A stretch of DNA of 64,000 nt. Origin: Jacaranda mimosifolia. Taxonomy: Eukaryota; Streptophyta; Magnoliopsida; Lamiales; Bignoniaceae. This document shows positions 35,571-47,539 of this stretch, piece after piece (position 1 is the stretch's first letter; every line of letters begins with the position of its first letter). Under the pieces are notes generated by a model. It was not told the origin of the DNA. It saw nothing but the letters and a program-made list of their open reading frames with translations, and did no database searches. The position numbers were made by a program, and so were the translations under genes. The stretch lies in NCBI GenBank assembly GCA_018894105.1, contig CM032118.1, positions 34,762,690-34,826,689 on the forward strand, given 5' to 3'.

Positions 35571-37291
35571 TCTGGCATGGGGGTATTAAGGCCCATAAAT
35601 ATAATAAGATTGTTAATGAGTTGGCATGGGGGTAATAAGGCCCAATATTGTTATTTAAAACTACAGGGGGTATTAAGACCCATCATTATTATATGAGGTA
35701 TTAGTATACAAATGTCATGGGGGTAGTATAGCCCTTTTTGTTCAAAGTCATTTTTTTGCTTACTGTAGTGACTAATACCACAATTTGATTTTATGAATTG
35801 CAGGGTCCTATGGTTATCCATATATTGACTTTGAAATTTGGTTGAGGATATTCATGGTGTTTAGGATGTTGCAGTTGAAGAGGTAGAGAATGATCTACCT
35901 GCTGTTGATGGCCAAGATATTGAAGCAAGGGATCCTGAGTGTGCTGCAGAGAATGAAACACCTGTATGTGATGGCCAAGCTGCTGAGGATAAAGTTTATG
36001 ATGTTGTGGCCGCATATGTTGTTGAGGGTGTGGTTGCAGATTTATGCCTTTTATTTACAGGAAGGCATCATTGGTGCCTATTATTTACGTATATAAATAC
36101 ACCATATTATCAAATGAATGAAAAGTTATATATTAAGCAAAAGTTTGTAAAGTGGTCCAAGTTATAACCCTAATATCTTCTTTTCCTCTTTTGTTTTTTC
36201 CAAGGGATAATGTACATTAATTATTGTACTATGAATATATTCTATAAAATTTGCCTTACATTTGTATGGTGTTTGCATGGGGATTGAAATTACAAGATAT
36301 GTTTATGCACAGTGTGATCTCATGGCCCTTTTTTAAATTCAGTGTGTGGGGGGGGGAGGAGGGGGAGCATTTATTTATGTTAAGAGGGGTTCCATGGCCC
36401 CTTTTTTTTAATATGGGGTGTTCTGGGTCTTTTTTTTTTAAAAAAATTCAGCACACTATCAGAGAGAGAGAGAGAGAGAGAGAGGAAGGAAATTTTTTTC
36501 AAAAAGAAATGGAAAAAGATAAAGTTAAAATAAGAGTTTTTAAACTTCAGATTAAAAAAGGGCCAACTAGACACCCAGAGTGCATTCTGGACAATTTATA
36601 TGCACAATTGTTATTCCTACCTACATACATAGCGTGTGAACCCCCCCACCCCCATATAGGAGTATGGTGGCAATTTCGATGAAGCACATGATACTGATTA
36701 GACTCCATTTTTTAACATAGGGAGTTGTGGTAATTTTGAATTTCACAGGGGGTACGCTGCAATTCCGAATCCGAACTTTAATAATTTTTATTAAATTAAT
36801 ACTCTTTTATATAATATTAATAAATATTTTAAAATAAAAAATATATATTATATTAACGTAATATCTATATTAACGTCTATATTATGCTATTAACATTGAG
36901 TCTTTAGTCTAAAAAAAGGGATACTGATAAAATGTCAAATATAATAATATATAATAGTTCATCTATGTTTAATATAATGTGAAATAGGAGTTTAGTATTC
37001 AAATATTAAACTATTGGACTAATATATAATAGAAAAAGTTTTAAAAATTCAAATATGACGTAAATTTACTTTATAAATACAATATTTTTATACTATCCAA
37101 AAATTAAAAAAATATATTTAAATCGGCTCGAATTTTTTTATCGAATTTTGGATATCCATCGAATTCAAATATAGTACTAACTAATAAAGATCATATAGGA
37201 TATCGGGTCGGATTCGAATATGAATTTTGATAATTGGATTCGGATTCAAATGTAGCTGATTCAATCCAAATTCGACCCATTAACAACCCTA
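34104..37291. mobile_element. hAT-like non-autonomous element, interrupted
   Basis: Left end TAGGGCTGTCAATTGATCG; right end, inverted, TAGGGTTGTTAATGGGTCG. The body alternates AATCCGAATT/GATTCGGATT words, typical of this type. A second element (about 34424-36760) is inserted and is flanked by two copies of a 150-bp body segment. The 8-bp flanks (GTTTCTCT and AGCCTTAT) do not match, so the target duplication is lost or the ends are slightly different. Confidence 0.6.
34424..36760. mobile_element. MULE-like element with about 75-bp inverted termini
   Basis: The first 75 bp (GTGAAATTCAAAATTGCCAC ... TGGAGTCTAATCA) return inverted at 36685-36760 with few changes. Subterminal DNA on the left contains a 164-bp unit twice (TGGAGTCTAATCAATG at 34479 and 34643). 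The interior has GGCATGGGGGTATTAAGGCC-type repeats at 35572-35740, (CT)n(AT)n at 35530-35570 and (AG)n at 36462-36484. An acidic stretch at 35860-36040 could encode about 50 residues without stop, but no transposase motif is recognisable. Long inverted termini suggest Mutator-like; no 9-bp duplication was confirmed. Confidence 0.6.
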
Positions 37292-40200
37292 AGCCTTATC
37301 CTAAATTCAAGTTAATTATTTCACACAAAAAAATACTTATCAACTAAGATTAAAAAAATATATTATAATTTTATTTATTAACAAATTATGCACATACACT
37401 TGATGTGCCAAATACGCTATTCTTGATAACTGCTTGAAGAAGATTTCCATCACTAAGTTAAATTCAGACTTTTTTGTGACCTTATGAATTCTTTAAATAC
37501 TTTTTAAGATATTTGAAAATTTATAAAATATTATAAAAGACTTAGTAAAATTTTCAAAAGATAAGCTTCCACGCTTCCAAAATAGGATGATGACCTTTTA
37601 ATCTCTTTTTTCTTAAGGAAAAAGTGAGGAGTTCTTAATTTATTTTTTAAATTTAATTTTTTTTAATTTTAATAAACTTTTCAATTTTAAACATATAAAT
37701 TAAAGAACATCAATATTTTATAAATTTTAAAGTCTTATTTAAATACTTAAAGATTTTAATTTTTAAAATAAAATCTAGTATCATATAAATTCCAAAACAA
37801 TATTATAAGATATAAGAATTTATAAGATCTCCTAAATATATTTACCAAACAACATCTAAATACAATTAACAATTTTTTAATGTATTATACAGAATTTAAT
37901 TCGAACAAATTGATATAATTAGTAGACTAAAATAACCCATGCGTTTAGTAGAATTTAAATTGAAAACTTTTGTCTTCCAGAATTTTGAAATTTTAATTTT
38001 ACTACTTGAACTAAGCTGCTCGATAGTTCAAGTAAGATTTTATTAGCCTAATGTCAATCACTGGTGATTGATACCTCAGACCATAGGGGTTGATAAACTG
38101 AGTTACTCCCAAATGGGTCCAAATTTCAATAAATTCAACTAAATGCCATTTAGAGGAAAAAAGAAAAAGAAAAATGTCCGCTCTTTTTTTGGGCAGAGTT
38201 GACGGGCAAGAAAGATTCGATGGGCCATAAATTGAAGAATAAATATGAACCAGTGGGCAGAGTTAACGGGCAAGAAATATTCGGTGGGCTTTCTGCTGGG
38301 CCATAAGTTAAAGGAAACAAAAACCCTACTTCTAAATTCTAATGCCCCCCAAGTCATGTGAAATTCCCATACCGTATGGACTATGGCCATGGGTGGAGCC
38401 ATGGTATTACCAAAGGCTAAATGCAAACCCATCCCCATAATGTGAATTCAAAATTTTGCTCTTCATAACAAAATTGATATTTAGCATTTGAGGGGACCAA
38501 TCTACACTACTGTACTATAGTGGAAGCAAAAACACAAGTCACCATCGTGTTCATGGCTTTATTTCACGTAATAGTCAACCCAAAATTAATATACTAGGAG
38601 AAGATCTTGCGACTGTTTGGAACCATGGAATCTGCTGTTTTTCAAGTACATTCCTGCGGCCGTGCCGTGCCGTGCCGGCGTAAGTGGCCGCTAGAATTTT
38701 GGCCTAATTACTAAAATAGCTGGAAAAAAATTAAAGTGAGTGCTTGAAGGCTGATAATTAGTTGAATCAGCTTATTTATCAGTTTTGCAGCCTAATCAGC
38801 CATTTGGGGCTCGCTCCTGTTGCTAGAATTTTTGACAATATATCGACCAAAGAAAACAGTGTTCATGCAAGAACATGTTCTTTCCCAACGAAAGGAAATA
38901 CAGAAATTTCATTAGAGAATCATCAGCATCGATCATTATTATCATTTGGCTTTCAAATTATTGTCCTTTCACTAGTTCTCAAGTTGATACACAAATAGAA
39001 GAATGGAGTAGACCTGTCCAAACATTGTTGATGATGATGGATGGGTCCAGGATGGCATGTGGCGATGGTTCATTCTTGCTGTCATTTTAGATCATAAAAT
39101 GGCTGCAAGTCAGCTCCTTCATCACCGACAAATCTTTTCGGTATGATCATGTGATTGATATATCCCCATTGAGCTTCATGATGGATTTGGAATCTATTCA
39201 AGCAACAGTTGCACAAAGATTGGAGTAATATAAGTGAAAATTATACTATATATATGTATATAGTTTGATATTGATGTGTGTGTGTGTGTGTGTGTATCCA
39301 TCCCCACTCAGACTTAACCCTCCCTCACCTCAAAGGACAGTATTATGGGATTCCCATGTCTTGGTGGTGCTTCTTCTGTAATGATAATACTGTCGAACTG
39401 AAAACGACTTCACCCTTCCTCCACTGACATGGAGTTGGAGCCATTTCAAATAATGAAACAAAATCTTCTAGAAAGAATTAAGATCATTTTTGACAATAAA
39501 TTAATTTGCAAGATTACCACATCTTCCTATATATATATATATATATATATATCATTAAGCTGTAATTAATGTACAATTTTTGCATAATTCTGCATCAATT
39601 TCTGTGTAATTAATTAGTAATGACTGATTTGTAATCCATAACATCGTAGGATGGGGACACTTGGGATGTTGCAGTCACTTCAGTTTAGTGCTTTCTTACG
39701 CTTGAAAGAATGCTTGCTTGGGACAACCCACCCATTCCGGGCCAGTTCTTGAATTCTTCTAGTGAGCTAATGTCAAGGACATTTGAGAACTTATGGGAAA
39801 GACTTTCCATCTTACAGGTAAAAGACCACCCAACCCTATGTTTTTGTCACTTTGACTTTTAAAACCGCGCGCAGAAATGCTGGCACTCAATGGATACATA
39901 TGGAAAGTAGTGCAATTTTAGTCTTCTAATTAATTTACTACCTCATCACATATTATAACGTAACTTGGCAATTGAGAATATTGAGTATATATTGACTTTG
40001 TATAATTCCTCCGTTTATCAAGCATCTCTTTAATTAATTGCCTTCATTTTTGCATTTGGTCTGATCATGTGTATATGTGTGTGTATATATATATATATAT
40101 ATATTCTCATGCAGTAGTGCATATCAATTTCCAAGCTCTTTCACTCCCTGTTTGGATCTTGAAGTTTTAATTTGCCGGATCATATATAGGAAAGTGCAGG

Positions 40201-40389
40201 ATTATAACAACATGATTTATGACAGCAATGATGCAGCTGCTGTCACTGTTTTGTTTCTTAATTATCTGAAAATTTTCTTTGTATCGTCCAGATTTTGATA
40301 AGTAATTAGTAAATCTGAAGGCAGACTTTAAGACCTGTGATGCCTGGGAAAAGTTTTTGAAATAATAGCAAATAATTAGACTTCAGGAG
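37292..40389. other. intergenic stretch without recognisable gene
   Basis: No spliced frame with family similarity was found. It holds (GT)n at about 39275-39296, (AT)n at about 39530-39552 and 40083-40104, and a CCGTG tandem at 38662-38677. A cellular non-coding transcript cannot be excluded. Confidence 0.4.
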
Positions 40390-40763
40390 CTGTTAGCACA
40401 AATACGACCAAAAAATTAAGTATATGCTATAGAAAAATTACTAAAGAAATTAATTTCATAGCTATAACTACAAATTTCCTTAGCAAATTTATATTTTCAA
40501 ATTATAATCAACAAAAATTATTAATTATCAATTTATATATAGCATTGTACATTCAAAGCTTGACAGATTAGTTGTACATTATATATCGAAAAATTAATAT
40601 ATGTATTATATAAAGAATGGTAATCAACTACAAATTGGTTGTAGCGAGAGCTAGTTATGAGAGCATCTATTTCGAATTTAATTAGGAAAAATTTGTAGCC
40701 AAGGTTAAATTTTTAGCATCAGCCACGAATTAACCGTAGTTGATGCCCTAATTTTTTGTAGTG
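40390..40763. mobile_element. possible small CACTA-like MITE
   Basis: The right end, inverted, is CACTACAAAAAATTAGGGC at 40763, a typical CACTA-family terminus. A degenerate left partner, CACAAATACGACCAAAAAAT, begins near 40398. The body repeats CTACAAATT/AATTTGTAG words in both orientations. No 3-bp duplication was verified. Confidence 0.45.
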
Positions 40764-41571
40764 AGAAAACTGCATGCATTTTGGAACAACTCAATTTGGA
40801 AGCAATTTGTGACAGAGGTTCCACATCTGTTATTCCCTTCTTGTACAGCAACAGGGCTTGTATATTTGGTGGCCTAAGTGTTGGCTTTGGATCCTTTTTA
40901 GGTGCAATTAGTCTAAATGCCTTAACTGCAGGACATATAAAAGATAAAAGACTGTGCAAGATATTGGCATTAATAATGGAATATATAGTATAGATATATA
41001 GTAAGTCAATACATAAAGAACGTAAGTAAGTAGAGGATCTAGAACGATGCCACAAAAGTATTTTAATTTCCACCTGTTGTGCACTTAGGCTGTACTATTG
41101 ATACTTGAAATGGATTGGAATAATCTACTTTTCTCCGACTTGAAAAAAAAAAAATGACACAAAAGAGTATGAGCTCCCAAGGAAACGTCTTGGATTTCAA
41201 ATTCAATCACACACCAAAATAAAAGATGTTGGGTGTTCGTGTACTTTAATAATAGTATCCATTGTAAAGACAGTTGAGAATTAATGCTTTATTAATTAAT
41301 TGCTAACTGAATATTGATGATATATATGTATAATGGTATGTAATTAAAAGAAAAAAAAACAAATTACTGGAGAAGCTTTGCATAATAAATATGAGACAAA
41401 AGTACAATTAGAATCATGAGTTTAATCATTATGGATCAATATATAGTTCAATTGCATACAGGCTGAATTGAACTATAATTTGTACAAGAAATTAAATAGG
41501 CTGCGGCTTCTGAAAAGTTTCCTAGCTAGAATTTCTACACCAATTTTTTCTCTGTTTTTCCAGTGTGTTTG
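40764..41571. other. short intergenic region, 3' of the CCT gene
   Basis: A moderately less AT-rich block at 40780-40945 gives open frames on both strands without known similarity. The rest is AT-rich. The 3' untranslated region of the CCT gene probably begins just below 41572. Confidence 0.4.
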
Positions 41572-42805
41572 CTAGCTAATATAAGGCAAATGCACAAGAT
41601 TAGCCACGGCTGTTTGCAACCAATCATCCTCGTTGTATTTCATCTGCCAAATTACAAGCATATTATGAGCCGATATATATATATATATATATAATTAACT
41701 TTGGCTAATACTGGAACAGTATTATATATATATATATATATAATCTCACACAAATTTATATATTTGATCCAAAATTTACCTGGAAGGAATCCTCGTAAAA
41801 TGAATTGTTTTGTTCATAACAAGTATCATGATGATTATTTGTATTCATCGCTACTTCTTCTTCACAGGGTTCATTGTTCTTGGCGAATCGCCCTCGAACT
41901 CGGACACGCTTGTCCGCTAGGGTTTTCCGACAGGCATACTGCAAAACAATACATAAATACACACACATATATCGATGATCAGCACTTTAAAATACAGTAA
42001 TTAATATAAGTATAAAACATGAACTTAAATTCAGATAAAAGTTATATTACCTTAATCGTCTTGTTAAAATTCCTCTGGTTTCTTTTCTTTAGGTATCTGA
42101 GAATTCTATCCTTCTTTTCCTCGACCGAATACCGTCCAACCTTCACCTCGGTCTCTTCAACTTTTGTTACCGGTTTCCCTTGTATTCCCTGGAAACATAA
42201 TTGAAAGTTAGAGATCCATATCAGCCTTAGCAAATTTCTTAGCCATGCAAAATTATATCATTCAAAACATGATGAAATTTCTATTTTTCTCTTTCAGGCA
42301 GAGTTCAGAAAACCTTAAAGACTATAATGTTGAATAGATTTTAGCAGCTGTATTAAAATGTACGTGAAATTCAAGATAATTATACGATAGCTTGATTCTC
42401 GTTGGAGAAACAATTAAATACCCAATTTTGAGCAGCCACGGGGTAAGCGGACCAGAAGCCAGGCACCAACCCACTGCAATATTCTTCTCCTGGCTCAAAT
42501 ACTTGATATTGTTGGTAATCACAAGCTGCTGAAATATCACGAAAACCCATATCGATTTCCCACAACTGTGGCACAGACATGCAGTCTGAAACCCCAAACT
42601 GCTCAGGAAATGATGCCACTGATACTGGTGAGTTTATGTCGTAGCTCATTAATGGAAGTACCGTATTCATAGCTCCATTACTATTGTTGAAAATATACGA
42701 GGTTTCCTCAGAGATGGAACTCGTGCGGGGCGGAATGGGGATGCTGCAAAAATCAGTGGAGAATGAATAGTCGGAGGAGTGTTGATGAGGGATTGAAGCA
42801 GCCAT
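41572..42805 (-). CDS. CCT-domain protein (CMF type), 4 exons
   Basis: Likely nuclear transcriptional regulator; CCT proteins of this group act in flowering time, growth or stress control through NF-Y-type complexes. Exons: 42805-42386, 42188-42051, 41938-41780, 41643-41572, all in phase 0 with GT..AG introns; product 262 aa. The CCT motif spans residues 159-206 across exons 2 and 3: RILRYLKKRNQRNFNKTIK then YACRKTLADKRVRVRGRFAK. Residues 1-140 are rich in Ser, Tyr and acidic residues with no B-box zinc fingers or response-regulator domain, so it is not CONSTANS or a PRR. Exon 4 adds a conserved-looking acidic/aromatic tail, NEDDWLQTAVANL, found near the C-terminus of related CMF proteins. 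The intron within the CCT motif is typical. Exon 4 is short and rests on the acceptor, phase and tail motif; without it translation would read into an intron stop. A precise ortholog is not named. Confidence 0.9.
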
Positions 42806-42900
42806 TAATGCAGAAATTAATTAAAGTTGTGTGATTTGAGGGCCTTTGTGGGTCAATCTCTTGGCTGCAGGGATGAGAAGGAACTTATTGGTGCTGCTAA

Positions 42901-42909
42901 CTATTTATA
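42901..42909 (-). promoter_or_regulatory. TATA box of the CCT gene
   Basis: TATAAATAG on the minus strand, about 97 bp upstream of the start codon at 42805, a normal distance for transcription start plus a short leader. Confidence 0.6.
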
Positions 42910-44735
42910 GCATGAAGAGCTGTGAACAAGTTGCATTGGCTGCGGGTGGGCCCCTTGTCCAATTTCTGTCTCTAGTCTTGATTTGGGTTTAATTTATTAC
43001 CAAACTAATTGAACTGGATGAGGATTTGATACGTTTGATCAACATGTTATTCAGTTTTTAGTTTAACTCAGAATAATAATAATAATAATAGGTTGTCCTT
43101 GTCTGTGTGGAACTCATGATTTTTCTTATGCTGGCCACATTAACAACATGATTTTGAATAATCCCATTATTATGTATATATGGATCCTAGCTATATATCA
43201 AATTTACAAAAAATTGATAAATTTTACAAATTTGTTACTTATCTGGAAGCTGGTTAATTAAGTACTTTTATATAAAGTTCACAAACTTTGTCAGACAAAA
43301 ATATTACTACTTCAGAAGTTGGAGAAAAGGTTTACAAATTAGGATGCCATAGTATTGGGAAGTCATGTATAGTCTGGAGGCTCAAAAGGTCAAAATATAT
43401 ATGTACAGTGCTGAATTTATGAATACTTTAAAATATTAGTTTGAAAGTTTATAGAATATGCCGAGTATGTGATTAAAAAAATTACAACAATAAAGTTCAT
43501 ATGCTCTGATCAAATTGGATATTAGAATTTTATCAACTTCTTTAAAACATAAAATTTTTACTTATTTTTTGAATATTTTTTCACACTTCTGATTTTGTTT
43601 GTATTTATCTGATGTTACATATCGAAGAGCATTTACGTATTGATGAGCTTGAAAAATCAATCGCCATTTAGTCAATTAATCATGTCAGCTTGTTTCTGAG
43701 GTTAATTTGGATGATGCAATGCTAGTTTTTAATATAAATTAAATAAGGGATATAGATGAATTTGTGCAACAAAAACCTTTTGATGCTCAAGTTAGTAATA
43801 TGCATGAATAGATATAGAGAATATATATAAAGTTAAATATTGGAGAAAAATAAAATGTTGAAGGTTATTTATACATATAATTATTTATGCATAAGTAACT
43901 GTGAGTATTCATCGGCGATTGCCACATCATGAACCATCTTTGACTGGCATGGCCTAACGATTGGCCATCCAAACTTTAAAAGCTCTAAGCAACCTCAATA
44001 TGAGTTGTTTGGGGTTAGTTCAAATTGAATAAACGTTATTTTCTAAGATTGGTATTTTTAATTCATATAGTTGGTATAAAAAAATAAAGTATAAACCAAG
44101 ATATAATTTTTTTTTTTTAAAATGCATGTATGGACTGAATTTGCTAGTAAAGAGAGAGGAATAGCGAAATGGAAAAAGAAGAGCTCATGGCATATATATC
44201 AGTGTTGAAATTAATCCAGTGCAAACATAAGTTGATAATCATGAACTGAAAATGTCAAAAATTGTGGCTGTCAACCTGGCTATTTTATTCACCATATATA
44301 CCTCCACTCGTCTTTTCATTGGCTCTTGCATATATTGCCTCTTCATTTCTACTCGCTCTACCACTCATGCTTTTTTGGCTTTACATGTAGAATTAATTTC
44401 ATGCCTCTGTTTTAATTCATGAATAGTGAGCAGCTCATTTGTTCCTGTCCTCAACTCATCACTTTGATGCGGTACTACTCTTCTTGCCAAAGAACATATA
44501 TGGAATAATCAATTAATTCAAGTGTTCCAGTGATATGGTTGAGCATTGGATGAAAACTTTCTGATAATTAGCTTTTCTTCTTTAAATTCATACAGCCACA
44601 CGCTTAGCACTCAAATTTTAATTTTCCATGTATAAGGATAATTTCACTCAATCAAATCAGTTAGTGGCTAGTCAGGCTTTATCCAGTAATTAGACTTAGG
44701 ACTAGAAAAACTTAATAAAGCGCTCAAATTATAAC
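42910..44735. other. AT-rich upstream/intergenic region
   Basis: Contains (AAT)n at about 43072-43090. No other gene or transposon terminus is evident; distal promoter elements of the CCT gene may lie in the first few hundred bases. Confidence 0.4.
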
Positions 44736-44879
44736 CACTACAAAAAAATTGTAATATTAGTAATCAAGTAAAAATTGTCATTAATAATTTCTATTTTACT
44801 ACTAATGATATTTTTTAAATGACAATAGGTTTTATTTTATTACAATATGATTCAATGGTGATCGAAGTTAATATTTTAA

Positions 44880-46127
44880 GGGGGCATTTGATTCAGAATT
44901 TGGATAATAGATGCTATTATAATAGTGTGTTATTGGTAGAGATTTATATGAAGTTAATATCATGTTTGATTGGTACGTGTAATTAGCCTACACATAAGTC
45001 ACCACACAAATCTCTCCTAATCTCACTCTCCTATTTGATACAATCCACAATTGTGAATTTGACTTTTTTGCCCACAATTCTCCTAATCAATAACAATAAT
45101 AATAGCCAAAATTCTCATAAATATTAGTATTGATATTTATCATTCCTATTTTATCTTATTTCTCTTGCTTTTTCATCCACATATATACATAAGGTTTAAT
45201 TCTACATAATTAATTCATAATATATAATTATATTTACATGTAGTATTTTAATATTTAAATAATTTATTTTCATAATATAATTATTTACATGTATATATTA
45301 ACATTTAAATTAAATCATATCACAATTTGTAGTTATGATTACATATAATATTTTTATATTAAAATATTATTATTTTCTTAATATAGTTATTTTGATGTAT
45401 ATTTAAACATTTAAATAAAATTATTTTCATAGTACGTATATATCCATACGTAATATTTAAATATTTAAATAAAATTATTTTGTAATAAATAATTATATTT
45501 ACACGTAATATTTTTATATTTAAATATAATTATTTTGATAATATAATTATTCACATGTATATTTTAATATTTCATAATATTATTTTCATAATGTATAATT
45601 ATATTTACACATCATATTTATAATTATTTACATGTACATTTTAATATTTACATAAAATTATTTTTCTAATACATAATTATATTTGCACATAATGTTTTAT
45701 TATTTAAACAAAATTATTTTCATAATAATTAATTATATTTACACATAAAATTTTAAAATGTTTAAATATAATTATTTTCATAATATAATTCACTATGGCC
45801 ATTTGATCATAAGGGATGGGTTGACCTTAATCTAATCGCATACAGTACACAAGTATATTACATAGCTCCACTCTAAAATTACAATAAATTGAACAGTGGG
45901 TACCATTCCCAAGGGCCAAATTGTACTTTTGCTTGGTGAGCCATCCAAAGCAGGGATTAATCATACCCCCAGGCCGCAATTTCAGTAGGTGCTATTCTGC
46001 TGCATAGTGCCAAACCCTTAAAAAATTGGGTCGGGCCGAGTTGCCTTGGTAATATTGGCTATCAAACATACGATTAACCGTTGTTGCCAACCACAATTGA
46101 GTGTAATATATGGAATCAAACGCGCCC
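44880..46127. mobile_element. PIF/Harbinger-like non-autonomous element
   Basis: Ends GGGGGCATTTGATTC and, inverted, GGGCGCGTTTGATTC, flanked by TAA on both sides (44877-44879 and 46128-46130), the 3-bp duplication of PIF/Harbinger transposons. The related repeat at the start of the window reads ATTTTAAGTTGT across this point, an empty site. The interior (45180-45790) is built from imperfect AATATTTAAATAAAATTATT-type units. No transposase frame. Confidence 0.75.
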
Positions 46128-46221
46128 TAAGTTGTTACCACAATTAGTAAGGCCCCCCGTTAATGTCATTTGTGACAAGATTTCTATCGTCACTAAATTG
46201 TCATCATAGGTGTGTCGCTAA

Positions 46222-46912
46222 GGGCTAGTTTGGTTGGATTTTAAGTTATCTCATGATTATTTATCATGTGATAATTTGTGTGATTCTTTATCACTGTGAT
46301 ATAGTTTGGTTAGCATGATAAATAAACCCATGCGGGGTGGCAAGTTAATTTATCACATGAACTGTATATATAAATACGAGCTTTTGGCATTCATGTAGAC
46401 CTGAGTGTTTATTGTCACTCCAACCAAACAAATGATAAGGTGCGATAAAAACATTGGCTTTGTTTGTTTATGATTTGGGGCTTTTTGCCAAAATGGTTTG
46501 TGGGAAGTTTGGTTGGGGAATGTGATGGTTGTTTGTTTGTGTTTTGGGTGGTAGGTAGAGATTGAATTGGAAAAAAATTATTTTTTTGTTTGTGTTTTGG
46601 GATGGGACAAGATATCACATCAATTACTTTTATGTTGGATTGGTAGGGTGAAATTGATATTTTAAAATTATTTGTGTATGTGTATATATAGATTAGGCAG
46701 GGGAGACAAAAAATAATAGAGTTAAATATTGGGGAATGAGTAGAAAATGAATTGGGAGGGTATTTTAGGCCTTTTTGGGTGTATTTTGGATAGTGGGATT
46801 GGAGAATGTGATGAGTTGTTTGTTTGTATTTTGGGAGTTGGAAATTTTTTTGGGGATTCATAAAAAAACAAGGCCATTGTATCCGACATTATCATTCCAA
46901 CCAAACTAGTCC
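46222..46912. mobile_element. PIF/Harbinger-like (Tourist-type) MITE
   Basis: 691 bp with ends GGGCTAGTTTGGTTGGA and, inverted, GGACTAGTTTGGTTGGAA, flanked by TAA (46219-46221 and 46913-46915). The relative at bases 60-90 has a single TAA and no insert. The interior has TTTGTTTGTGTTTTGGG words on one side. The long minus-strand open frames inside are low-complexity shadows and not genes. Confidence 0.8.
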
Positions 46913-47485
46913 TAATTGTCAATGATAACAATTTAAAAACTAGTTTTTGGAACTATTTGGTTTGTAAAAACCATTAAGATAACAAACAAGATCTTTTATC
47001 ACCTAATATATATAATTAGTAACAACTTTTACATTATTGCTTATTATTTATTATTAATTTATCTGATTTTTTGCAATGAGTTATAATAAAAAATAATTGA
47101 AAAGAAATTGCAGTGGTGTGCATATATTAGATTGGTCCTTGCCATCAAATAGGGGTGTAAACGAGCTGAGCCCGAATTTAGTAGACTCAAGTTCAGATCG
47201 TCTATTAATTCATGAGCTCGAGCCTAAACAGCCAAGCTCAAGCTCGGCTCATTGGAATAAATGAAGGCTCGATGAAATAAATGAAGACTCAATGAGCCTT
47301 ATTGAGCTTGACTTGATAAGGCTCATCATAGAGAAGCAGAGAAGCTCAATTCGTATAAGTTTGGATGAGCTCAAACTCGAGCTCATATATGTTTGGATTA
47401 ACTCGAGCTCATTTAAACTCAAAACAAAATCTATAAATTTTTTAAATAATTTTGTTATATATTTTCCTAAAAATAAAAGGCGAAC

Positions 47486-47486
<1 letters not shown>

Positions 47487-47539
<53 letters not shown>
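47487..47539. repeat. (ATT)n microsatellite at the LTR border
   Basis: About seventeen ATT units that run directly into the 5' LTR. The matching first bases of the 3' LTR are TGATAT, so the repeat seems to have spread into, or replaced, the first bases of the LTR. Confidence 0.85.

Larger units (their letters stand above)
44736..47078 (+). mobile_element. CACTA-like repeat carrying two PIF/Harbinger-like insertions
   Basis: Left end CACTACAAAAAAATTG at 44736. The inverted right end CATTGCAAAAAATC at 47078 is a degenerate match. The outer sequence matches bases 1-180 of the window. Two elements are inserted, at 44880-46127 and 46222-46912. The 3-bp flanks (AAC and AGT) disagree, so the right border is tentative. 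No transposase remains. Confidence 0.5.

Noticed and set aside
38662..38677. CCGTG tandem as a regulatory element
   Set aside because: Three short units only, with no gene nearby and no inverted partner.
39725..39750. miR482-like string (CCACCCATTCC) with a possible 5' partner GGATGGGG at 39650
   Set aside because: Pairing between the arms is short and asymmetric, the loop region does not fold well by eye, and the string differs from the known mature miRNA at several bases.
46415..46931. Minus-strand open frame of 148 codons
   Set aside because: It lies inside a Harbinger-like MITE and reflects its TTTGTTTG repeats, not a gene.
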